From Chryseobacterium sp. SORGH_AS_0447 (GTDB lineage Bacteria > Bacteroidota > Bacteroidia > Flavobacteriales > Weeksellaceae), in NCBI RefSeq assembly GCF_030818695.1, contig NZ_JAUTAR010000001.1, forward strand, positions 2,908,501 to 2,972,500: 64,000 nucleotides of DNA. Direction: 5' to 3'. This document shows positions 15,481-23,335 of this stretch, in pieces. The notes beneath the pieces are model-generated. The model made no database searches and was not told the DNA's origin. It worked only from the letters and a program-made list of their open reading frames with translations. The translations under genes were made by a program, and so were the position numbers. The first letter of the stretch is position 1. Each line of letters opens with the position of its first letter.

Positions 15481-16962
15481 TTACACCCAGGTATGACCCT
15501 GTCTTTCAACTAAGGTAAAGCTGTCTTTCGGGCCCCAGGTTCCGGCCTCATAATTCGGAAAAAATACATCTTTATTATTTTCCCAGGCTTCCTGTATGGT
15601 TTTTACCACATCCCAGGCTTCTTCCACCTGATCGGAACGCATAAACAGCGTCAGGTCGCCCATCAGCGCATCCAGCAATAGCGTTTCATAAGCTTCCGGG
15701 GTATCTTCCTGGCAGGCAAAATTATCAAAGATCATTTCCACCGGCTTCAACACCAGGGAAAGTCCCGGTTTTTTGGTCATAAACTGCAGCCTGATATCCA
15801 TCAACGGCTGAATATTGATGATCAGACGGTTGGCAGAAAGCAGCTGCTCGCTGTCTGAGAACGTAGAATGCGGAAGCGGCTTAAACTGGATGGTAATATA
15901 GGAATGTTTTTCCTTCATCTTTTTCCCGGTGCGTACGTAGAAAGGAACGCCCTGCCATCTTTCGTTATCCAGGTAGAATTTTACGGCTGCGAAAGTTTCC
16001 GTATTGGAATTTGGCGCAATGCCGTCTTCCTGCCGGTATCCTTTCACATCCACACCGTTCACGGTACCTTTTCCGTACTGGCCTCTTACCGCATAATGGT
16101 CTACTTTATCCGGAGTAATCCTGCGGATGGATTTCAGAACATCTACCTTGCGGTCCCTGATCTCCCCCGCTTCCAGTGAAACCGGCGGCTCCATCGCCAC
16201 CATACAGAGGATCTGAAGAAGGTGATTCTGGATCATATCCCTTAAAGCACCCGTCTGCTCGTAAAAGCTGCCTCTGGTTTCCACACCTACTTCTTCGGCA
16301 ACAGTAATCTGTATCGATTCGATGTGTTTGTAATCCCATAAAGGTTCGAAAATAGAATTTCCGAACCGGAACGCTAAAATATTCTGTACCGTTTCTTTTC
16401 CCAGGTAATGGTCGATACGATAGATCTGCTCTTCTTCAAAAGTCTCTGCCAGAAGGCTGTTCAGCTCGATTGCCGACTGCTTGTCGTGGCCAAAAGGCTT
16501 TTCGATGATGATCCTGTCCTTTTTAGGATCCGAAGCCAGGGATGAGTTTTTGATATGGTTGGAAATCGTGGCCACGAAATTCGGACCGATCGACAGGTAA
16601 AAAAGGCGGTTTCCTCTCATTCCGTATATTTCATCTAGGCTGTTAAGCTTTTTCTGAAGGTTCTCGTAAGAACTTTCCTGATCCAGCTGGTGCTGGAAAT
16701 AGGAAATGTGTGCCTGGAAGCCCGCCCAGTCTTCTGAAGTTACTTTTTTTCTTGAAAAGATTTCCAGGTTTTCCTTGATGTAGCTTTTAAAATTTTCATC
16801 GGTATTTTCAGATCTTCCTAAGGCTACGATATTGAAGCCTTTGGGCATTCTTCCGTCGATGTATAAATTATAAAACGCAGGAAAAAGTTTTCTTTTTGCA
16901 AGGTCTCCTGTAGCACCGAAAATAATAATGGTGGTTGGCTGCAAGATTTTATTATCGTTCAT
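15481..16962 (-). CDS. zwf: Glucose-6-phosphate 1-dehydrogenase
   Basis: Oxidises glucose-6-phosphate to 6-phosphogluconolactone with NADP+ in the cytoplasm. The 493-residue protein starts the nucleotide site with IIIFGATGDLAKRKLFPAFY. It contains the family signature RIDHYLGKETVQNI with the catalytic His and Lys, and EKPFGHDKQSA upstream. The second strand ends ALGRSE; the Arg-Ser there is typical of NADP+ use. It lies 15 bases after gnd and 23 bases before pgl, so the three steps are made together. Nothing suggests damage. Confidence 0.96.
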   Translation of the reverse strand: MNDNKILQPTTIIIFGATGDLAKRKLFPAFYNLYIDGRMPKGFNIVALGRSENTDENFKSYIKENLEIFSRKKVTSEDWAGFQAHISYFQHQLDQESSYENLQKKLNSLDEIYGMRGNRLFYLSIGPNFVATISNHIKNSSLASDPKKDRIIIEKPFGHDKQSAIELNSLLAETFEEEQIYRIDHYLGKETVQNILAFRFGNSIFEPLWDYKHIESIQITVAEEVGVETRGSFYEQTGALRDMIQNHLLQILCMVAMEPPVSLEAGEIRDRKVDVLKSIRRITPDKVDHYAVRGQYGKGTVNGVDVKGYRQEDGIAPNSNTETFAAVKFYLDNERWQGVPFYVRTGKKMKEKHSYITIQFKPLPHSTFSDSEQLLSANRLIINIQPLMDIRLQFMTKKPGLSLVLKPVEMIFDNFACQEDTPEAYETLLLDALMGDLTLFMRSDQVEEAWDVVKTIQEAWENNKDVFFPNYEAGTWGPKDSFTLVERQGHTWV

Positions 16963-16977
16963 TTTTTTACCTGAATA

Positions 16978-18396
16978 TTAATTGTTTACACTTCCCCATG
17001 AAGTATGGAAAATACCTTCCCGGTCGATTCTCTGATACGTATGCGCTCCGAAATAATCACGTTGTGCCTGGATCAGGTTTACCGGAAGAGATGCTGTAGT
17101 ATAGGCATCAAAATAGCCTAAAGCAGTCTGGATCCCCAAGCTTGAGATCCCATTAGAAACTGCATAAGATGCTGTATTTCGTAAAGCTTTGATCTTTGAT
17201 TTTACAATTTGGGAAATTTCTTCATCCAGCAGGATGTTAGACAGACCGTCATTCTTGGTATAAGCCGAATAGAATTTTTCCAGCAGTACGGAACGGATAA
17301 TACAGCCGCCTCTCCAGATTTTCACAACATCTTTTAAAGGGATATCGAAATGGTATTCTTCAGAAGCTTTTACCAATAAAGCAAGCCCTTGCGCATAGCT
17401 GATCAGGGTAGCCAGATATAAGGCATCGCCGACTTCTTTGATGAACAGTTCATTATTTTCCGGAACAGAAATTTCCTTTTCCGTGTAGAGTTCGGAAGCT
17501 TTGATCCTTTCGTCTTTGTAAGCCGATAAAATTCTTGAAGTAACGGCAATATCGATGGTCGGGATTGAAACGCCAATCTCCATCGCCTGCTCGGAAGTCC
17601 ATTTTCCGGTTCCTTTCGCTCCTGCTTTATCCAGGATATGATCTACTAAATAGCCCTCTGCCAAATCATCTTTCTGTTGGAAAATATCTCTTGTGATTTC
17701 GATCAGGAAAGAATTCATTTCGCCGTTGTTCCACTCTCTGAACACTTCGTAAAGCTGGTCGTTATTCAGTCCGGCTCCTTTTCTAAGGAGGTCATATGCC
17801 TCACTGATCAGCTGCATGATGGCATATTCGATTCCGTTATGAACCATTTTTACATAATTTCCGGCAGAGCTTTTACCCATGTAGGCCGTACATGCTTCAC
17901 CGTCTACTTTAGCAGCAATCGATTCCAGCATCGGCTGGATTAGCGTAAAGGCTTCCAGATCGCCGCCCGGCATAATGCTTGGGCCTTTTCGCGCTCCTTT
18001 TTCGCCTCCTGATACGCCCATTCCCATAAAATGAAGATTTTTGGATGCCAAGTCGGCGATTCGTCTTTCGGTATCTCTGAAATATGAGTTTCCTGCATCG
18101 ATTACGATATCACCTTCGCTCAGAAACGGCGTGATATTTTCCAGCACGGCATCTACAGGCTTTCCTGCGGGAACCATTAAAATAATTTTTCTAGGGGTTT
18201 CCAGTGCGGCTGCGAAATCTTCTAAAGAACCGATTCCTTTAATGTGCATTTCCGGAGTGGCTCCTTCATGCAGTTCGCGCACTTTTTCAGCATCCAGATC
18301 AAATCCTGCGATCGAAAAACCTTTCTCTGCAATGTTGTAAAGAAGGTTCCTTCCCATCACACCGAGCCCGATCATCCCGTAAATATATCTTTCCAT
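16978..18396 (-). CDS. gnd: 6-phosphogluconate dehydrogenase (decarboxylating)
   Basis: Oxidative decarboxylation of 6-phosphogluconate to ribulose-5-phosphate. The 472-residue length is that of the long dimeric family. Motifs: GLGVMGRNLLYNIAEKGF at the N-terminus, MGMGVSGGEKGARKGPSIMP (about 125-144), VKMVHNGIEYAIMQ with the catalytic Lys and Asn, and a C-terminal HTYQRIDREGIFH. One feature is odd: the second strand ends GFDLDAEKV, where NADP-dependent enzymes have an Asn-Arg-Ser/Thr. The acidic residue hints at NAD+ preference. First gene of the operon with zwf and pgl; a palindrome sits 26 bases upstream. Confidence 0.95.
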   Translation of the reverse strand: MERYIYGMIGLGVMGRNLLYNIAEKGFSIAGFDLDAEKVRELHEGATPEMHIKGIGSLEDFAAALETPRKIILMVPAGKPVDAVLENITPFLSEGDIVIDAGNSYFRDTERRIADLASKNLHFMGMGVSGGEKGARKGPSIMPGGDLEAFTLIQPMLESIAAKVDGEACTAYMGKSSAGNYVKMVHNGIEYAIMQLISEAYDLLRKGAGLNNDQLYEVFREWNNGEMNSFLIEITRDIFQQKDDLAEGYLVDHILDKAGAKGTGKWTSEQAMEIGVSIPTIDIAVTSRILSAYKDERIKASELYTEKEISVPENNELFIKEVGDALYLATLISYAQGLALLVKASEEYHFDIPLKDVVKIWRGGCIIRSVLLEKFYSAYTKNDGLSNILLDEEISQIVKSKIKALRNTASYAVSNGISSLGIQTALGYFDAYTTASLPVNLIQAQRDYFGAHTYQRIDREGIFHTSWGSVNN

Positions 18397-18421
18397 TTTA
18401 TCGTTATTAATATGAATTCTA

Positions 18422-18436
18422 TTATACGGAGTATAA
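18422..18436. promoter_or_regulatory. Perfect 15-bp palindrome upstream of gnd
   Basis: TTATAC-GGA-GTATAA, arms 6 bp, lies 26-40 bases before the gnd start codon, where it would overlap the promoter or transcript start of the pentose phosphate operon. Candidate operator; the regulator is unknown. Confidence 0.35.
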
Positions 18437-18909
18437 AATTACGCAAATGCTGTTTAGTAAAAAAATAAAATGGATTAAAAATTATTCACCTTTTGCGTTT
18501 TGCGCTCATTTACAGAATAATACATTATTCTCATTTAACAGCCTTATCATATTTTAAAAGCGGAAAAACACCCATTTCCGGAATGCTTTTTCAGAGCCGA
18601 ATTTAATCTTTAGGTGATTAGCCTCATAAAAAAGGAACCCAATTTTTCAGTAGCTTACTATTGTTGTTATCATATTTAAATAAATTGGTTACGGATAAAG
18701 AATTATTCTGAACAACTAAATAAAATATGCTTTTATTTATATTGAATGCATTCTACTAATTTAACCGAAAGCAAAACTGGTCTGCCTGAAGAGTTGCAAA
18801 ATTTTATTAACTTGTTTTTATCAACTGACGAGAAGAATGATATTTATACTATCGCAGATGTTGATGTAAACCTAATTGTAAAATAAAAGATCTGATTTAA
18901 TAATAGAGA
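18437..18909. other. Intergenic region between gnd and the DNA glycosylase
   Basis: About 470 bases of divergent intergenic DNA. Apart from a doubtful 46-residue open frame at 18746-18886 I see no gene, and no obvious hairpin or exact TAnnTTTG box for the rightward glycosylase gene. Confidence 0.4.
18746..18886 (+). CDS. Doubtful small open frame (46 aa)
   Basis: ATG to TAA, 46 codons, starting MHSTNLTESKTGLPEELQNF. The composition is protein-like (acidic, with a helix-like LPEELQNFINLFL). It ends 23 bases before the glycosylase start, so the two could be co-transcribed. No family is recognised; it could be a remnant of a longer gene. Confidence 0.25.
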   Translation: MHSTNLTESKTGLPEELQNFINLFLSTDEKNDIYTIADVDVNLIVK

Positions 18910-19524
18910 ATGAAGAGAAAACTTACGCCTGCATACTATCAAAACCCTGATGTTGAATTTATGGCTAAAGACCTGTTGGGTAAGATTCTGTACACTAACA
19001 AAAACGGAGAGCTTACTGCGGGAATCATTACCGAGACAGAAGCCTATTTCGGGATTGATGACAAAGCTTCACATGCCTACGGAAACCGCCGTACTGCCAG
19101 GACGGAAATTATGTACGGACCCGGAGGTTCTGCCTATGTCTATCTCTGCTACGGAATTCATTATCTGCTGAATATCGTGGTTTCGGGCAGTGATGATCCC
19201 AAATGTGTCTTAATAAGAGCCGTAGAACCTTTTTCAGGAAGTGAGATGATAGAACAAAGACGGAAAATGTCTGTACAGAAAACCGCCGTTTCTTCAGGCC
19301 CGGGTTCGCTTTCAAAAGCACTGGGAATCGACAGTTCCTTCAACAGAAAAGAATTATCCGGGGACGAAATCTGGATCGAAGACATCGGTAACCGGTATGC
19401 TCCGGACGAAATTGCCGCCGTTCCCCGAATTGGAGTTGATTATGCCAAAGAACATGCACTGCTGCCACTGCGGTTTTATATCAAGAACAACAAATTCGTC
19501 AGTAAAAAGGTGAAATTCCTCTAA
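18910..19524 (+). CDS. 3-methyladenine DNA glycosylase, AAG/MPG family
   Basis: Base-excision-repair enzyme that removes alkylated and deaminated purines. The 204-residue length and motifs match the eukaryote-type AAG/MPG family also found in bacteria: AKDLLGKILYT at the start, TETEAYFGIDDKASHAYGNR (catalytic Glu region), MYGPGGSAYVYLCYGIHYLL (the most conserved stretch) and VLIRAVEP. Near the end RIGVDYAKEHALLPLRFYI fits the family. Cytoplasmic, apparently monocistronic, with a bidirectional hairpin downstream. Not related to AlkA or Tag. Confidence 0.93.
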   Translation: MKRKLTPAYYQNPDVEFMAKDLLGKILYTNKNGELTAGIITETEAYFGIDDKASHAYGNRRTARTEIMYGPGGSAYVYLCYGIHYLLNIVVSGSDDPKCVLIRAVEPFSGSEMIEQRRKMSVQKTAVSSGPGSLSKALGIDSSFNRKELSGDEIWIEDIGNRYAPDEIAAVPRIGVDYAKEHALLPLRFYIKNNKFVSKKVKFL

Positions 19525-19850
19525 GGCTTATTTAAATTTTAAGCGGCAGAGCCATTTTTTACTCACGCAAATTTAGCAGGTTCGCGGTTTTATTTGCGAT
19601 GTAAAGTTACAATTCAGGTAAATTTATGCTGAGTCCGATAACATTTAATTTAAACCATGAGCAAAAAATTCTACCTTTCAGCCTCCAGCCTCCAACCTGC
19701 TTTACGTGATTTCTCTTCAAGTCAAAGTTAAATTATTCCAGCCATTCAAATCAAAAAAATCCTGATACGAAATCAGGATTTTGCTATACTAATTAACGTC
19801 ACTTCGAATAGATTTTCAAAAATGTATCGGGAAGTTTTTGCTTGTCAACT
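19525..19850. other. Convergent intergenic region
   Basis: 326 bases between the glycosylase and the ABC ATPase genes. It holds the terminator at 19757-19782 and otherwise no gene. A 24-codon frame from 19658 is too short and atypical to support. Confidence 0.5.
19757..19782. terminator. Bidirectional terminator
   Basis: Perfect stem AAAATCCTGA/TCAGGATTTT with a 6-base loop. The A- and T-rich flanks make it usable from both sides, fitting its place between convergent genes. Confidence 0.7.
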
Positions 19851-20546
19851 TTAAATCGTCTTCAGATACAATTCCTGGAGCTCCGACGCGGAAAAGTCCC
19901 GGGAAGGCAGATGCTGCACCAATTCCCCCTGCTTCATAATCCCTATATTGGTGGCAACGCTCACGGCATTGAAAATATCATGGGTGGCCATAAAAACGGT
20001 ACGCCCTTCTTGTCCGAGCTGCCGTACGATTTCTGTAAATTCCGCTGTGGCAATAGGGTCCAATCCGCTGGTCGGCTCGTCGAGTAAAAGGACTTTTGCA
20101 TTTTTCGCCAAGGCAATGGCAATGCCCACTTTCTGGCGCATCCCTTTGGAATATCCGCCCAGTGCTTTATGATGGGCCGTTTCCTGAAGGCCGGTACGTT
20201 TCAGAAATGCAGACAACTCATCCCGGGTGTAGGAAAAACCGGCAATTTGTGAAAAAAAGTCCAGGTTTTCAATTCCGGTAAGGTTCGGGTACAGCAATAC
20301 CGTTTCCGGAATGTAGGCCAGGTGTTTTTTAATGTCCTGCGGATGGTCTTTTACGGATATATAATTGATGAAAGCATCGCCGGACGTCGCTTTGATGAGT
20401 CCCAGCAGAATATTGATCGTCGTACTTTTCCCGGCTCCGTTTTGTCCCAGCAAAGCGAATATTTCACCTTTCCCGACTTCCAGGTTAAGGGATTGAAGTG
20501 CGGTAAAATCGTTGTATTTTTTATGAAGGTTGATGGTCTTTAGCAT
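19851..20546 (-). CDS. ABC transporter ATP-binding protein
   Basis: A 231-residue ABC ATPase with all motifs intact: Walker A LLGQNGAGKSTTI (about 33-45), signature LGGYSKGMRQKVGI, Walker B VLLLDEPTSGLD, and the switch His in MATHDIF. The closest recognisable type is the CcmA/NosF group that drives two-domain ABC-2 permeases. It overlaps the upstream DUF3526 permease gene by 7 bases and is last in the TonB-receptor/permease/permease/ATPase operon. It should power the two permeases encoded upstream. The substrate cannot be read from the sequence. Confidence 0.9.
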   Translation of the reverse strand: MLKTINLHKKYNDFTALQSLNLEVGKGEIFALLGQNGAGKSTTINILLGLIKATSGDAFINYISVKDHPQDIKKHLAYIPETVLLYPNLTGIENLDFFSQIAGFSYTRDELSAFLKRTGLQETAHHKALGGYSKGMRQKVGIAIALAKNAKVLLLDEPTSGLDPIATAEFTEIVRQLGQEGRTVFMATHDIFNAVSVATNIGIMKQGELVQHLPSRDFSASELQELYLKTI

Positions 20547-21886
20547 AATTTTCTGAATTTAATTTGTGAAAGAATAAGAAGAATGGCAATAATCAGGACA
20601 TAAGGCAAAAACAGGGCAGCCGGGTCCAGAGGAACATCTTCACGAAATGATTTTACCGTTTGCCGGTTCCAGTCGACCACATCCGGATGTTGGCCGGAAA
20701 AGATGAGCGGATAGAAGAACAGCCGTTTTTCTTCATGAAATTTCTTTAAGCCGATCCCGAAGTCCAGATGGTTATCCATCCCTGTTTCCGCAAGCCGGCT
20801 TCCCTCCAGCTGCGTATGGATATTCGGAAGGAAATACCCTAATATTTCCGCAGCCTGATTCCGTTTTGCCATTTTTTCATTGTAATGCTGCGAAGAAAAG
20901 GATGCTTCCAGATCGCCCATGTGCTGCATGGCATAATACCAGGTCCACGAGAAACTGTCGTCTTCCTTTACTGTAAACTTCGCGAATTGAGGGTAAGCTT
21001 TATAAAACTTCTGCATGGTCGGCTGCTTTGGTTCATCCCATTTGTTGTGATAACCTTCGCGCTGCTGCATCACTGCCTTTAAGGATTCCTGAACAGGATA
21101 AAATTTCTGGATCAGGATATTGCTGCTCATCGGAACAATAAAATTGATTCCTACCCAGACGATCAGAAGAATCAAGGCATTCTGGGCAGATGATTTTCTG
21201 AATGAGACGATCCACCGGCAAAGCACAAACCAGAAGACAATATAAAGCCATCCGGCCATGATGAAAGCCATGAAATTTATACTCAAAGGAATAGAAATCC
21301 AGATGGAAGCAATAAAAATCAGCAGGAAATACACTGCACTGACCGTCAGAAAACGGATGAGCAATTTCATATCCAAAAGCTTTCCCAGGTCCCGGCTCTG
21401 CACCGAAAGCAGTTTCCAGCGGCCGCTCTCCTCTTCTTCGGAAATAATATTGTAGCAGAAGGCCACAATAATCAGAGGGAAAAGAAAAACCAGGACAAAA
21501 CTGAAATCAAAATTCCCCGCCGCTGCACTCGCCGGATTATAGAAATCCGCATTGTAACGCTGCTCCTCAAGATTTCGTATTGTTACGCCCTGAACCGAAG
21601 GATTAACGTCCCGCATTCCGATATTTAGGGCAGCGAGCTTGGGTGTTTCGTTTATGAGATTGAATTTGATATAATATAAAATCAGGCCCAGATCTTCATT
21701 GTGGTAATTCACATTTTTCCTGATGCTTTCTTTCTGGAACTGCTCACTTTTAGCGATAATATCCTGATTCCTGTCGAGGAATTTCTTCCCGGTGTAGATG
21801 GCCATGATGCCGGCCAGCAACAGGAAAACCAGGGCGGAAGTATAGGCTTTATTGCAGTAAAACTGTTTAAATAGGTAATTTTTCAT
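20540..21886 (-). CDS. ABC-2 type permease, DUF3526 family
   Basis: A 448-residue membrane protein. A first transmembrane helix near residues 17-34 is followed by a ~100-residue extracytoplasmic loop, then a cluster of about five helices between residues 130 and 260, a second large soluble stretch, and a last helix at 425-443. This outline is that of DUF3526/NosY-like permeases. EEEESGRWKLLSVQSRDLGK between helices is the cytoplasmic coupling segment seen in the family. It starts directly after the stop codon of the frameshifted paralogue and overlaps the ATPase gene by 7 bases. The two permeases may form a heterodimer. Confidence 0.8.
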   Translation of the reverse strand: MKNYLFKQFYCNKAYTSALVFLLLAGIMAIYTGKKFLDRNQDIIAKSEQFQKESIRKNVNYHNEDLGLILYYIKFNLINETPKLAALNIGMRDVNPSVQGVTIRNLEEQRYNADFYNPASAAAGNFDFSFVLVFLFPLIIVAFCYNIISEEEESGRWKLLSVQSRDLGKLLDMKLLIRFLTVSAVYFLLIFIASIWISIPLSINFMAFIMAGWLYIVFWFVLCRWIVSFRKSSAQNALILLIVWVGINFIVPMSSNILIQKFYPVQESLKAVMQQREGYHNKWDEPKQPTMQKFYKAYPQFAKFTVKEDDSFSWTWYYAMQHMGDLEASFSSQHYNEKMAKRNQAAEILGYFLPNIHTQLEGSRLAETGMDNHLDFGIGLKKFHEEKRLFFYPLIFSGQHPDVVDWNRQTVKSFREDVPLDPAALFLPYVLIIAILLILSQIKFRKLC

Positions 21887-23333
21887 TTAAATTAATTTTA
21901 AGTTTCGTCCTGCTATTTCGATCATGATCAGGCAGAGAGCCAGCCAGAATACAAGTGCTGCCGCCGGAATCCACTGCCCGGCAAAGCTTTCCCGGAAAGA
22001 GACATACCGGTAACTGAAATCAGGGAAACTTTTTCCAGTTTCCGGCATCCACAATGGCCGCCGGCCCACCCTTTTCCGGCTTGATGTTGCTGATCTTTTC
22101 AATCTGCAGGTCGTTCATTTTCTGCGCCAGGCGGTAACGGTATTCCTCAGCCTGCTTCTGAAACCGGGTATAAGAGAAATAATCGGTTCCTGAGGCCGTC
22201 ATGGAAACATTTTTAACGGCCATCAACGGATCGATGAAAGCACTCAGTTCCGAAAACCGCTGCTGGCTGGCAAAGGTTTCTTCCAGCTCTTTCTGATGCC
22301 TGATGTAGATCTGCGAACTGATTCTTTCTCCTTCCTTCATCACGAAACCGCTGTAATTGAACGGAAGTTCATTGGTGGATTTCACATTGTAGCGCACCAG
22401 AAGGGAATCCTTTATTTTATTGAAATGCGGGTCGTCGGGATTATGGCTGTCCCCTGCTTTCAGGATATCCTTCTCCAGGACGGTTTCAAAAGCAATCCTG
22501 GAAGGCACCGGATACAGGTTCTGTGCAGCAAACTGAATTCCCTTCGGGAAAAAAATCACCAGAAGGAGCCAGCTCCCGATCAGACAGACCAATGCCAGCG
22601 AAGAACTCCTGCTGACTGCTGAAACCAGGACAGTTAATGTACTGATAAAGAAGTAGTAGATCATATATCCCAACAGAATCACCAGCAACCGGACGGTAAG
22701 ATCGTCCCATCCGGATATTCCGGACATCATCGCCGTCACCAGCACGACCGGTAAAACCGGCAGCAGGAATAACAGTGAGAACTGCCAGAGACCAAGGATT
22801 TTCCCACGAACAATTGTGGTACCCGACGCGCCCTGGGTGATCAGGATTTTCAGCGTGGCATTTTCCCGCTCCTGGGCTATCAGCCCGAAACCGGAAAATA
22901 AAATAATCAGCGGAACGATACATTGCAGGATGAAAGCACTGCTGAAAGTTCCGAAACGGACCAGAATACCGGAGCTTCCCGCTTCCGACAGGTTGGCTGA
23001 ATTTTGCTTGTGGGCTTCAAGAAAGATTACATTACCCAGGTAATCGTCCATTCCGTTATCAAAAATACTTAGCGGATGGGCCATCCTGAAGACAAGATAG
23101 CCGTAATGGGCCATCCGGTGCGGATGTTTGGCAGGCCGGTGTTCCCACTGTTCGCGCACCTGTTTCCGGTATTCCTTTACCTGTGCATTGGTTTCGGTAT
23201 ATTTTGTAAATCCGGCCCCGATGCTCAGCAGGCAGAATAAAAGGACGGTCATGCAGATCAGCAGGTTTTGTTTTCCTTTCATCAGGTCCTGCCGTGTTTT
23301 CCTGATGATCAGCTGTAATGTTGACTTTTTCAT
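21887..23333 (-). pseudogene. Frameshifted ABC-2 type permease, DUF3526 family
   Basis: Paralogue of the permease at 20540-21886. The first frame (22020-23333, 437 residues) has the same layout: N-terminal helix, extracytoplasmic loop, helices around residues 130-290, and the coupling segment AQERENATLKILITQGASGT. It stops after GNWKKFP without a last helix. A second frame (in-frame part from about 22022 down to 21887) continues FPDFSYRYVSFRESF and then the missing helix LVFWLALCLIMIEIAG. Removing one C from the CCC at 22023-22025 (or one A from the adjacent A5 run) joins the frames exactly. Either a real recent mutation or a sequencing error; if real, the last ~45 residues are lost. Confidence 0.75.
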
Positions 23334-23335
23334 AA

